Origin: Gemmatimonadota bacterium
GTDB taxonomy: Bacteria; Gemmatimonadota; Gemmatimonadetes; Gemmatimonadales; Gemmatimonadaceae
Assembly: GCA_016712265.1 (NCBI GenBank)
Contig: JADJRJ010000028.1
Location: 1,364,001 to 1,428,000, forward strand
Direction of reading: 5' to 3'
Length of the DNA: 64,000 bases
This document shows, piece by piece, positions 24,934-33,438 of the stretch (its first letter is position 1; each line of letters begins with the position of its first letter). The notes beneath the pieces are model-generated. The model was not told the origin of the DNA, searched no databases, and worked only from the letters and a program-made list of their open reading frames with translations. The position numbers and the translations under genes were made by a program.

Positions 24934-27840
24934 TCAGAACGAGTACTGCAAGCGCGTCAGGAAGAGCCGACCGATCAGCGGCGCGCCCGGCATCGTGCGG
25001 TAGCCCTGGTCAAAGACGTTGGTGCCGTTGACGGAAAGCATGACTTCCTTGGCGCCCGCGATCGGCAAGCGGTAGTTGAAGCCGACGTCAAACACGGTGG
25101 CGGCCTCGACCTCATCGTACCGGTACGAGGTGGTGGTTCCCGGGCGCTGGAAGGTGATCGGGTTGCCCTGCAGGTTCGGCCCCGCGGCATACACGCCGGA
25201 GTTCACCGGGTAGGCGTCGTTGAATCGCGTGCGCGCTTCGAATCCGATCCCCTTGCCCTCATTGCGGTACTTCAGGGTCAGGGAGCCCTTGTTGCCCGGG
25301 GAGTTGAGCATCAGCGCCGTCCCATTGCTGCTGGTCACGTCCTCGAAGATGGTCTTGCTGACGTAGCTGTACATGCCGGCGACGGTGAACTTGTCATTCA
25401 GGACGATGTCGAGCGCCGCATCGAGCCCGCGCACCGTGATCTCCTGGTCGCTCTGCGAGGTGTAGGTCGCGTAGAGGTCGGTGCCGTTGGCAAAGCGGTC
25501 GTCGTTGAACTGCACGATGCCCACCGGCAGCGAACCGGCCAGGGTCGCGATCTGGGTTGCGATCTGGGTCGCGGCCGCGGCCGCCTGCTGCGCCGGGAGG
25601 CCGGCTGCGATCAGGGCCTGGGCGATGTTCGGGCCCAGGAACGCACCGAGCTGTGGACCGTTGAAGAAGATGTTCGGCGTGGACAGGCCGGCCGGGTTGC
25701 CCACGTCACCACGCTGCTGGACCCACGCGTCGATGGCGAGCCGGGCACGGTTGCCCAAGATCCCCTTGTAGCCGAGTTCGTAGGTCTTGTTGTACGAGGC
25801 ATCCAGCGGCCGAATGTCACCGATCTGGGCTGGCGTCAGGGCAGCCGTAGGCGCGTTGAGGAACGACATGCGCGAGCCGACCTGTGCATCGGTCGGGCGC
25901 AGCGTGCCGAGGAAGCTCACCAGCTGGTTGGCCACGGTAGCGCCGACCGCTGGGGTCAACTGGGCCACCAGGGTCGAACGCAGCCCGGCGACCACGCCCG
26001 GGAACATTGCGGCGGCGGAGGACGGGACCCAGTTGTTGCCGCCGGAGAAGCGCGACTTCATGCAGAGGCCACCGTTGGTCGCGCCGCAGGTCCGGTTGAA
26101 CGTCCATCCTTCCTTGGGCGGGTTGCCCAGCGCGCGGATGTTGTACCCGGAGTTGCCGATGTTGCGCGCCTGGATCAGGTCCAGGAAGTAGGAGAAGTTC
26201 GCCGGGGTCGAGAACGCGCGGTTGAACGTGGCGCGGAAGTTCTGCGTGGCGCTCGGCTTGAAGATGAGGGCGACGCGCGGCGAGATCTGGTTGCCGTCGA
26301 TGCGGTTGTTGTTGTCGGCCCGGAGTGCAGCGATGAAGTCGAACTTGCTGGTGAGGTTGGTCGTGGACTGCACGTACCCACCCATCTCCGTGATGCCATC
26401 GTTCTCCTCGTTCCGCCCGTTAATGGTACCGCCGGTGCGAGCGTCGGTCTTGATGTAATCGAGGCCGTAGACAAAATCCTGCTTGCTGCCCCAAGCGAAG
26501 CCATGCTGCAACTGCGCGGCAAAGACGCGCGACTGGTCCACGATCGGCTGGCCGGAGCGCAGGAGGAACGTGCCGTCGGTGTCGAGCGAATCCTCGTTCC
26601 CGGCGTTGTTCACGTTCAGGAAGGCCTGGGCGAACCAGCGGCCCACACGTGCCCGCTGCTGAATGCTCCGGTACAGCCAGTTCTTGATCTGGCCCGTACC
26701 GTTGGCACCGGTGTAGTCCAGCCCGCTGGCGAACATGTTCACGCCGGCCGTCGTGACGAACTCCTTGTCTGCCGATGGGCGGTAGTCGATGCGCGCTTCA
26801 CCGGTGTACTTGCGCAGGTCAAAGTCCCGGATATTGGGCTGGCCGCGACGCGCCGCCGGCGCCTCTGCCGGGAACACGTCGGGCTCGCCCGGATCGTAGA
26901 CGGGACGGCCACCTGCACCAACGATGCGGTTCCCCAGCGTATCGCGGGCCGTCTCGCCGGCCCACTCGTTCGCCGTGAACGCTTCACCAGAGATCTTGTA
27001 GCCGAGCTTGGGAGTAAAGAGCCCCGCCGTCCGGAAGGAGCCACGGAGCAGCGACCGTTCGCCGCCGTCGATGGTGACCGTGGTCCCCTGCGAAGAGAAC
27101 GGCGATTTCGTGATCACGTGCAGCACGCCGTTCGCCGAGTTGGGGCCGTAGAGCGCAGAGGCCGGTCCGAGCAGCACCTCGACGCGCTCGATGTCCTCGT
27201 TGGTGGCCGTAAACAGGAACGGGATGTTCACGCGGAGCGAGGGCACCGCAGCGAAGCGGTAGTCCTGCAAGGTGAGGATGGATCCGGAGAAGGCGTTGTT
27301 GAATCCGCGGGCCACGATGTTGCTCTGCGCCAGGCCGCCCGTCTGGATGTCCACGCCGGGAAGCCCCTTGAGGTGGTCCGCCACCGTGACCGACGGCCGC
27401 TCCTGGATGTCGCGCACATCAACCACGGAGATCGAGGCAGGAGCGTCGAGGGCCTTCTCCGGCTTGCGTGACGCCGTCGTCACCACCGGGTTGAGTTCGG
27501 TGATGACGGCGACCAGCTGAATGTTCGCCGTGGTCGTGCCATTCGCACTGACAGCAATGTTGTCCACGCGCTTCTCGCCGTAGCCCAGGCGCCGGGCGAC
27601 GAGACTATAGGTCCCGGCCGCCAGGTTGCCGATGCGGTAGGTGCCGTCGTCGCGCGTGAGGACGGCGGCGACCGCCTGGCCATTGCTCGCCAGTGCCTGG
27701 ACGCGCACGCCCTGGACCGGAGCGCCACCGTCACCGGCGGTCACCGTCCCGGCGATTCCGCCTCCCTGGGCCATGGCCGGCACCGACAGGAGGGTGGCGG
27801 CTGCGGCCAGGAGGACGTGCCTGACTCGTAGTGAGAACAT
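24934..27840 (-). CDS. TonB-dependent outer-membrane receptor with carboxypeptidase-regulatory-like N-terminus
   Basis: 968 residues from ATG 27840, with an AGGA ribosome site upstream. Signal peptide about 1-23 (LLAAAATLLSVPAMAQ). Residues about 25-105 are a carboxypeptidase-regulatory-like beta domain (IAGTVTAGDGGAPVQGVRV). The plug follows: ISVVDVRDIQERP, LKGLPGVDIQTGG, VARGFNN and ERVEVLLGPASALYGPNSANGV with HVITK. The barrel ends in RLFLTRLQYSF, the terminal Phe used for outer-membrane assembly. Two barrel loops are unusual: one Ala/Gln-rich (ALIAAGLPAQQAAAAATQ, IATQIATLAG) and one hydrophobic (FPGVVAGLRSTLVAQLTPAV). Substrate cannot be told from sequence. A terminator-like hairpin follows the stop. 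Confidence 0.95.
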   Translation of the reverse strand: MFSLRVRHVLLAAAATLLSVPAMAQGGGIAGTVTAGDGGAPVQGVRVQALASNGQAVAAVLTRDDGTYRIGNLAAGTYSLVARRLGYGEKRVDNIAVSANGTTTANIQLVAVITELNPVVTTASRKPEKALDAPASISVVDVRDIQERPSVTVADHLKGLPGVDIQTGGLAQSNIVARGFNNAFSGSILTLQDYRFAAVPSLRVNIPFLFTATNEDIERVEVLLGPASALYGPNSANGVLHVITKSPFSSQGTTVTIDGGERSLLRGSFRTAGLFTPKLGYKISGEAFTANEWAGETARDTLGNRIVGAGGRPVYDPGEPDVFPAEAPAARRGQPNIRDFDLRKYTGEARIDYRPSADKEFVTTAGVNMFASGLDYTGANGTGQIKNWLYRSIQQRARVGRWFAQAFLNVNNAGNEDSLDTDGTFLLRSGQPIVDQSRVFAAQLQHGFAWGSKQDFVYGLDYIKTDARTGGTINGRNEENDGITEMGGYVQSTTNLTSKFDFIAALRADNNNRIDGNQISPRVALIFKPSATQNFRATFNRAFSTPANFSYFLDLIQARNIGNSGYNIRALGNPPKEGWTFNRTCGATNGGLCMKSRFSGGNNWVPSSAAAMFPGVVAGLRSTLVAQLTPAVGATVANQLVSFLGTLRPTDAQVGSRMSFLNAPTAALTPAQIGDIRPLDASYNKTYELGYKGILGNRARLAIDAWVQQRGDVGNPAGLSTPNIFFNGPQLGAFLGPNIAQALIAAGLPAQQAAAAATQIATQIATLAGSLPVGIVQFNDDRFANGTDLYATYTSQSDQEITVRGLDAALDIVLNDKFTVAGMYSYVSKTIFEDVTSSNGTALMLNSPGNKGSLTLKYRNEGKGIGFEARTRFNDAYPVNSGVYAAGPNLQGNPITFQRPGTTTSYRYDEVEAATVFDVGFNYRLPIAGAKEVMLSVNGTNVFDQGYRTMPGAPLIGRLFLTRLQYSF

Positions 27841-27949
27841 CAGCTGATCCTGAGGAAGGGTGGGGTAGTGCAAGCGCCCCGAAGATACGGCTGGGCTGCC
27901 CGGCCGGGCTAGACTCCTCCTCCCCGACAGGGCCGACGACGGCGGTCGT

Positions 27950-28171
27950 CTAGTTTCCCGGCGAGACGGCTCCCGGGAGGGCAGCATCCACGTCGTCCAG
28001 GTTGACGAAGGCGCCACAGAGCCCGCGCCAATGCCCAAATGGAAGGCCGAAGGCCTGTTCGCCGGGAAGCACGTGTATCATCGTCCGGGCGGCGACGCCC
28101 TCCGCGGCGTCCACCCACCAGCGGATGCACACCGCGCCACTTTTTTCCATCTTCACGTAGGCGTGTCGCAC
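27950..28171 (-). CDS. Small hypothetical protein
   Basis: About 73 residues from GTG 28171. The composition looks coding: MEKSGAVCIRWWVDAAEG, then GEQAFGLPFGHWRGLC and AFVNLDDVDAALPG, with aromatic and acidic residues unlike typical out-of-frame translation here. No family recognised. Alternative starts are GTG 28180 and ATG 28150. It is divergent from the secreted protein gene that begins near 28247 and lies upstream of the TonB receptor gene on the same strand. Confidence 0.42.
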   Translation of the reverse strand: MRHAYVKMEKSGAVCIRWWVDAAEGVAARTMIHVLPGEQAFGLPFGHWRGLCGAFVNLDDVDAALPGAVSPGN

Positions 28172-28246
28172 GAATCGCACTTTCCCGGTTGCGGGACCCG
28201 ATCTCCCAGTGAACGGCGCTTTGCCGGTCGCGGTTCCACGGGATGG

Positions 28247-28717
28247 TTGATCGTGGGGTCCTTCCTGATCGCATCGGGCCTGCAGGGGCAAGCCCCGCCC
28301 CCGACGACAGGTTGGCGTAACCTTGTTGGCCGTACGGTGCTGGATGTCCGGGCCCAGCCCGGTGAGGTTCGCGTGGGCCTTGCAGGAGACACGGCCGAGG
28401 TCGCCCTCGTTTTTCGTGCGTCCGACGTCCGCCGGACAGTGGACAGTGCGATCACGCGCCTTGCCCGGCGCCGTCCGCCGCCGACCCCCTGGTCCGCTCG
28501 TCTCGAAGAGCCCGGCGTAAGATCAGGAGTCCTGGAATTCCGCCGGTATCGATCCGCCAAGGGAGCGGTGTGGTTTTCCCTGTTCGCGGCCGAGGACGTC
28601 GTCGGTGGGATCCGGGACTCCCTTGGGCTGGCCGAGGTGCGCCTCGTGCTGGGCGCCCTGCGCACAGCGGCCCGGGCCGCGACGCCCCCCCCGCGCGCAC
28701 CTCGACGGTCGCGATAA
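28247..28717 (+). CDS. Hypothetical secreted protein
   Basis: About 156 residues if started at TTG 28247; GTG 28253 is an alternative. The N-terminus IVGSFLIASGLQGQA is a short signal peptide. The mature part has alternating strands: VGRTVLDVRAQPGEVRVG, AEVALVFRASDVRRTVD, AVWFSLFAAEDVVGGIRDS, then an Arg- and Pro-rich tail. No family recognised. Longer in-frame extension (to ATG 28031) runs antisense over the small gene at 27950-28171. It ends 52 bases before the HDOD gene and could be cotranscribed. Confidence 0.5.
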   Translation: MIVGSFLIASGLQGQAPPPTTGWRNLVGRTVLDVRAQPGEVRVGLAGDTAEVALVFRASDVRRTVDSAITRLARRRPPPTPWSARLEEPGVRSGVLEFRRYRSAKGAVWFSLFAAEDVVGGIRDSLGLAEVRLVLGALRTAARAATPPPRAPRRSR

Positions 28718-28769
28718 AGCCGGAGCGACCAGGCGCCGATACTGCGGATACTTGTCCCGCCGCCCCGAC

Positions 28770-30494
28770 ATGAGCAGCAGTCCGATCGCCCGCACCGCGC
28801 CGTCCACGCACGCCCTGGGAGTGTCTGACGAGCCCACGGCGCTGGAAGTGCGGATGCGGCAGATCCTGGCACAGGCCGACTTTCCGGCGATCTCGCGAGA
28901 TGCGCTCGAAGCGCTGAAAGCGACGCCGGACAACGATGCGTCACTCCAGCGGCTGGCGAACATCGTACTGCGCGAGTACTCGCTCACGCTCAAGGTGTTG
29001 CGCACGGCGAACTCGGCGTACTACAAGCGCGGGGGGAAGCCGGTGCAGAGCGCCGCGCACGCGATGTTGCTCCTCGGCGCACGGACCGTGCGAAGCCTCG
29101 CAGCGAGCCTCCTCGTCTTCGATCACTATCGCAAGCGCTCGCCCGGACTCAAGGAGCAGATGCTCCTCAGCATGCTGACCGCGAACCATGCGCGTGAGCT
29201 GGCCATGCTGCGCAACCTCCCGGATCCGGAAGAAGCCCACCTCGCCGGGATGTTCCGCAACCTCGGGGAGGTGCTCGTGGCCGGCTACTTCCCCCGCGAG
29301 TACGCGCGGATCATCAACCAGATGGAAGTGAACCGCAAGGCGCCCGGCATTGCCGCGTTTGAGGTCCTGGGCTTCACCTTCGAGGACCTCGGGGAGGCGC
29401 TCACGCGCCACTGGGGGATGCCCGAGGCGGTCGTGGGCTGCACCCGAGCGGATGGGCCGGCGGGGGTGACCGAACTCGGGGCCGTGGTGGCCTGCGCCCA
29501 CGACCTTACCACGGCGGTGTACCGGCGCGACCGTGAGGTGCGCGGCGACGGCGTTACCGACGTGATGGAGCGCTATGCCAAGGCGTTGAAGCTGTCGCGT
29601 GCCGATGTGGGGGCCGTCATGAAGGCGGCATTGCGCGAGACCAAGGAGATCTTCGCGAGTGCCAAGGTCAACATCGATGATCTGCGCCTGCGCAACCAGC
29701 ACGACGCCGCGATCAAGGAGCTTGGTGGCTGGGTCGGGATGGCGACGCCGCCGTCGACGGATTCCGTGACGGGCGACCCGGTGGATGGGCTGCGGCGGAC
29801 GTTGGTCGAGGAGGTACGTCGGGCCGCCGAGCCAGCGTCCGGGGAGGACGTGAACCGGGTCATCCTCACGACGCTGGAGGCGATCTACCGCGGCGGGCCG
29901 TTCGACCGCGTGGTGTTCTGCATGATGGCCCCCGACGGGCGGTCGGTGAAGGCTCGCTTCGGCCTTGGGACGGCGGTGGAGCCGCTGCTCGAGTCGTTTC
30001 GCTACGACCTCTCCCCGCGCGAGGGGCCGGTGGCCGTCGCGATGTTGCGACGACAGAGCCTGTTTGTTCCCGTGGATCGCGACTTCACGGCCCAGGAGCT
30101 GCGCTTTGCGCAATCGTTAGGCGCCGGAAGTTTCGGGATCCTGCCTGTGGTGGTTGCCGGTCGACTGATCGGGTGCGTGTATTGCGACCGACCTTGGAAC
30201 GCACGCATTCCCGACAAGCCGACCGTGGCGTTTGCGCGCCAGGTCTGTGACGGCGCGGCTCGCGGGATCGCCGCGCGCCGGCATACACCGCTGGCCACCT
30301 CGGTCGTGCCGACGCCGCTCGCGACCACGGCCATCCCGGCGTACCCCGCCTCGGTGAAGAGCGACGCAGTCCTGCGGATGCTGCGCGGGAGCTCGGTAGA
30401 TGCGCTGTCGACCGAGTTGTCTATCCCGGTCGAACAACTTGAGATGTGGCGCCTCGATTTCCTGAGTGGCGCCATGAAAGGACTGGGCGGATAG
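28770..30494 (+). CDS. HDOD-domain protein with GAF-like C-terminal domain
   Basis: About 574 residues from ATG 28770. The HDOD domain covers about residues 35-235: LQRLANIVLREYSLTLKVLR, AMLLLGARTVRSLAAS, HLAGMFRNLGEVLVAGYFP and FEVLGFTFEDLGEALTRHWG. It is an HD-like fold lacking the catalytic His-Asp pair of true HD hydrolases. Residues about 340-500 look like a GAF-type sensor (FDRVVFCMMAPDGRSVKARFG, LRFAQSLGAGSFGILPVV). The Ala-Thr-rich linker precedes a short C-terminal helix-turn region. HDOD proteins usually act in signalling or stress, but the partner here is unknown. Contains CGTTAGGC at 30115-30122. Confidence 0.87.
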   Translation: MSSSPIARTAPSTHALGVSDEPTALEVRMRQILAQADFPAISRDALEALKATPDNDASLQRLANIVLREYSLTLKVLRTANSAYYKRGGKPVQSAAHAMLLLGARTVRSLAASLLVFDHYRKRSPGLKEQMLLSMLTANHARELAMLRNLPDPEEAHLAGMFRNLGEVLVAGYFPREYARIINQMEVNRKAPGIAAFEVLGFTFEDLGEALTRHWGMPEAVVGCTRADGPAGVTELGAVVACAHDLTTAVYRRDREVRGDGVTDVMERYAKALKLSRADVGAVMKAALRETKEIFASAKVNIDDLRLRNQHDAAIKELGGWVGMATPPSTDSVTGDPVDGLRRTLVEEVRRAAEPASGEDVNRVILTTLEAIYRGGPFDRVVFCMMAPDGRSVKARFGLGTAVEPLLESFRYDLSPREGPVAVAMLRRQSLFVPVDRDFTAQELRFAQSLGAGSFGILPVVVAGRLIGCVYCDRPWNARIPDKPTVAFARQVCDGAARGIAARRHTPLATSVVPTPLATTAIPAYPASVKSDAVLRMLRGSSVDALSTELSIPVEQLEMWRLDFLSGAMKGLGG

Positions 30495-30518
30495 GCCCGC
30501 GTGAGGTCGGGACATCCG

Positions 30519-30585
30519 CCCCCCCCCCCCCTGCGCGCGGCGCGCACCCGGCCGGGTCGGCCCTGCCCCGGTCGGCGGGGGGGGG
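30519..30585. other. Intergenic C-run and G-run able to pair
   Basis: Between two convergent genes there are 13 consecutive C (30519-30531) and, 45 bases later, nine consecutive G (30577-30585), with GC-rich sequence between. The two runs are complementary and could close a very stable stem, or act as a terminator for either gene. Such homopolymers are also prone to length variation and sequencing error. Confidence 0.6.
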
Positions 30586-30605
30586 CCGGTCGCAGCGCCG
30601 TGCCT

Positions 30606-31325
30606 TCAGCTCACTGACGCGCTCCCCAGCCGACAACACCGCGTGATCTTCTGCCAGATCTTCCGCGAGAGCCCGCTGGTCAGGTCCTCGATTTCGTTGA
30701 CGGACTGGTAGACGGCAGGATCCTGCAGATGCTGGACATACAGCGCGGCCAGCTTGCCAGTGACCGACAGCAGCTCGGAGCAGTAGTCCAGGTAGCGCCC
30801 GAGGTCCGCGCGTGACATCCGCCGGTCAGGCGAGGAAGCGGTGTCCGGCGTTGGGGCGAGCAGGCGATCCGGGTCCTTGGTCAGCTGGTGCATGTCCACC
30901 ACGTGCGCGATGGAACGCAGGACGTGGAGCTGTCGCAGTGCCTCGCGCCGCTTGAAGCGCCCCTCGATCGAGGCCAGGAACCAGGTGCCAATGCCGAGAA
31001 AGACAAACTCGTTGATGACCGACTCCACGCCGGAGAGGAAGTCGTCGATCCCGATCCCCTGGCCGGTGTCCACCAGCCGCGCGGCGCGCACCAATCCCCA
31101 GACGATGGCGATCAACGCCAGCAGCCCGATGGCGGTCGTGCCAATGCGCAACGGCCAATGGGGCCTGCCTAACGATGCGGCGCCGGACGCACACTCGCGC
31201 CCGACGCCGCACAGGTCTGTCGCCACCCGGCCGAGGCCGGACCCGGGGAAGCGTTCCTCGATCCGCTGGCGCAACCGCTCCAGCGTGCGGAGGATCTCCC
31301 CGGCATCCAGCGCGCGGAAACTCAC
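30606..31325 (-). CDS. Hypothetical membrane protein
   Basis: About 239 residues from GTG 31325, which overlaps the stop of the S9 peptidase gene (GTGA). Two membrane segments: LRIGTTAIGLLALIAIVWGLV and VINEFVFLGIGTWFLASI, with a short acidic loop between them (TGQGIGIDDFLSGV). The C-terminal 110 residues are soluble and helical (LRQLHVLRSIAHVVDMHQLT, LGRYLDYCSELLSVTGKLAA). I do not recognise a family. The overlap suggests coupling with the peptidase. CGTTAGGC lies at 31167-31174 on the coding strand. Confidence 0.7.
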   Translation of the reverse strand: MSFRALDAGEILRTLERLRQRIEERFPGSGLGRVATDLCGVGRECASGAASLGRPHWPLRIGTTAIGLLALIAIVWGLVRAARLVDTGQGIGIDDFLSGVESVINEFVFLGIGTWFLASIEGRFKRREALRQLHVLRSIAHVVDMHQLTKDPDRLLAPTPDTASSPDRRMSRADLGRYLDYCSELLSVTGKLAALYVQHLQDPAVYQSVNEIEDLTSGLSRKIWQKITRCCRLGSASVS

Positions 31326-33334
31326 TGCGTCGTGGCCGGCGCGCCGTGGGTCCAGCGCTCGAACCAGGAGCGCAGGTACAACTGCGTCCGCAGGTAGTTC
31401 GACGGCTTGCTCGACGTCCCATGCCACTCCTCATTGAACCGGATCATCGCCGTCGGCACCTTCCGGAACTTGAGGGCTTCATAGAACTCCTCGGTCTGCG
31501 GCATCGGCGTGCGCAGGTCCTGGACCCCCGTCATCAGCATGGTTGGCGTCTTCACGTTGCCGACGTACATGATCGGCGAGCGGCGCAGGTGCTCGCTCGG
31601 GTCATCCCAGAACGGCTTGGCGAAGTTGCGGTACCACCCGGGCCCGTCCGTCGTGCCAACAAAGGACAGCCAGTTGATCACCGGACAGTTGGAGCTGGCC
31701 GCCGCAAACCGGTCCGTGTGTCCCACGATCCACGCCGTGAGGACGCCGCCGCCGGAACAACCAAAGACGTACATCCGCTTGGGGTCGATGTACCCGCGAT
31801 TGACCACCGTGTCGACGCCGGCCATCAGGTCGTCGAAGTCCTTGTCCGGGTACGCGTTGTTGATCTCGTTGCCGAACTTCGTGCCATAGCCCGTGGATCC
31901 GCGCGGGTTGGTGTACAGCAACACGTAGCCTTCGGCGGCGTGGTTCTGCCGGGCGAAGTTGAAGGCGCCGTTGTACATGGAGTGCGGCCCGCCGTGGATC
32001 TCCAGCATGAGCGGGTACTTCTTGGTGCGGTCGAAGTCGGGCGGCTTCACGATCCAGCCCTGGATCTTGAGCCCACCAACCGACGTGTACCAAATCTCCT
32101 CCGTTTCACCGAGCTTCTTGCCGGCCAGGATGTCGTCATTGACCGACGTGAGCTGCGTGAATCGTGGTGCTGCGATGGGGAACGTGACGATGTCCCCGGG
32201 GCGAGTGGCGTCCGCTAGCGTCCCGACAGCCACCCCTCCGACCCTGGAGATCTCCTCAGTCGACAGCATGTGCTTGCCCGTCGTGACCGGCTTGACCCCA
32301 CTGCCGTTGGCCGCAGCAAAGTACAGGTTGCGGTACCCTTCACTCTCGGCACTGAAGTAGATCCCCGATCCATCGGTGGCCCAGATGAGTCCCTGGGGCG
32401 AGCGATCGAAGTTGCCGGAGATCTGCCGAGGGTTGGACCCGTCAGCACCCATGACGTATAGCTCGGCGTCCTTCCAGGTCTGCCGCACGGAGTCATACCC
32501 GGTGTAGGCGATCAAGCGGCCGTCCGGCGAGGGCGTGGGGGAATTGTCCGGTCCGCTGCGGCGCGTCAACTGCGCGATGGCGCCGCTGGCCACGTCCACC
32601 TTGTAGATGTCACTCTGCCGCCAGCGATACTCGGCCTCCGGGACGCGATCGGCGGTGAACACGATGCTTCGTCCGTCCGGCATCCACTGCGGGGCGGTGT
32701 GGTTCCAGTCACCGCTGGTCAACTGTCGCGGCGACCCGCCGTCCGCGCTCACCACAAAGATGTGCGTGTGTCCCGATGGGGTGAACCCAACGCCGTCCTG
32801 CCGGTAGTCCAGTTGCGTGACAACCCGCGGGGGCTCCGTCCACTTGGCGCCATTGGGCGCGGCGGGCATCGGGATGTTCCACCGCTCCACCTTCGGGACC
32901 AGCATGTTGAAGGCAATCCACTTGCCGTCCGGCGACCACTGGATGTTGCTCGGCGCCTGGGTGAGCCGCGTCAATTGGGAGACGGCACCTTCGGCATCCA
33001 TCCACTTGACGAAGACCTGAGCGCCGCTCGGTTGGCCTGGCGCCGTGTAGGCGATGCGCGAGCCGTCCGGGGACCACTCGACCGGCCCGCCGCTCATGAG
33101 CACGCGGTTCTTCGTGCCGTCCACGTTCATGATCCACTGGGTGGTTTCCCAGCGGTCGTTCATCTTGTCCGCCCACCGGCGACCATAGACGATTTGCTTG
33201 CCGTCGGGTGAGAGCCGTGGAGACGAGACGGTCTCCCATTCGAGGTACTGTTCGAGCGCGAGCTTGGTGCTGGGCTGGGCGGCCAGGGTGCCAACGCCGA
33301 AGGCGAGGGCCGCGATCGAATGACGCAGGCGCAT
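31322..33334 (-). CDS. Secreted S9 family prolyl oligopeptidase/acylaminoacyl peptidase
   Basis: 670 residues. Signal peptide RLRHSIAALAFGVGTLAAQP. The N-terminal half is a WD/TolB-like beta-propeller with repeats such as RLSPDGKQIVYGR, EWSPDGSRIAYTA and QWSPDGKWIAFN. The C-terminal alpha/beta-hydrolase has the nucleophile Ser527 in FGCSGGG, Asp in MTGVQDLRTPMPQ and His in EEWHGTSSKP, with EIHGGPHSMYNG forming the oxyanion region. It cleaves peptides or acyl-amino acids in the periplasm. A hypothetical membrane protein follows with a 4-base overlap. Confidence 0.93.
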   Translation of the reverse strand: MRLRHSIAALAFGVGTLAAQPSTKLALEQYLEWETVSSPRLSPDGKQIVYGRRWADKMNDRWETTQWIMNVDGTKNRVLMSGGPVEWSPDGSRIAYTAPGQPSGAQVFVKWMDAEGAVSQLTRLTQAPSNIQWSPDGKWIAFNMLVPKVERWNIPMPAAPNGAKWTEPPRVVTQLDYRQDGVGFTPSGHTHIFVVSADGGSPRQLTSGDWNHTAPQWMPDGRSIVFTADRVPEAEYRWRQSDIYKVDVASGAIAQLTRRSGPDNSPTPSPDGRLIAYTGYDSVRQTWKDAELYVMGADGSNPRQISGNFDRSPQGLIWATDGSGIYFSAESEGYRNLYFAAANGSGVKPVTTGKHMLSTEEISRVGGVAVGTLADATRPGDIVTFPIAAPRFTQLTSVNDDILAGKKLGETEEIWYTSVGGLKIQGWIVKPPDFDRTKKYPLMLEIHGGPHSMYNGAFNFARQNHAAEGYVLLYTNPRGSTGYGTKFGNEINNAYPDKDFDDLMAGVDTVVNRGYIDPKRMYVFGCSGGGVLTAWIVGHTDRFAAASSNCPVINWLSFVGTTDGPGWYRNFAKPFWDDPSEHLRRSPIMYVGNVKTPTMLMTGVQDLRTPMPQTEEFYEALKFRKVPTAMIRFNEEWHGTSSKPSNYLRTQLYLRSWFERWTHGAPATTQ

Positions 33335-33438
33335 CAGGGGTTTCTCGCACGTTTGGGGACAACGGATAATGCGGGCCGGTCCCGGCAGGCGGAAGGAGGC
33401 TGGTTGCGGAGCTGCCCGTCGCCCCGCATCGTCCGCTG

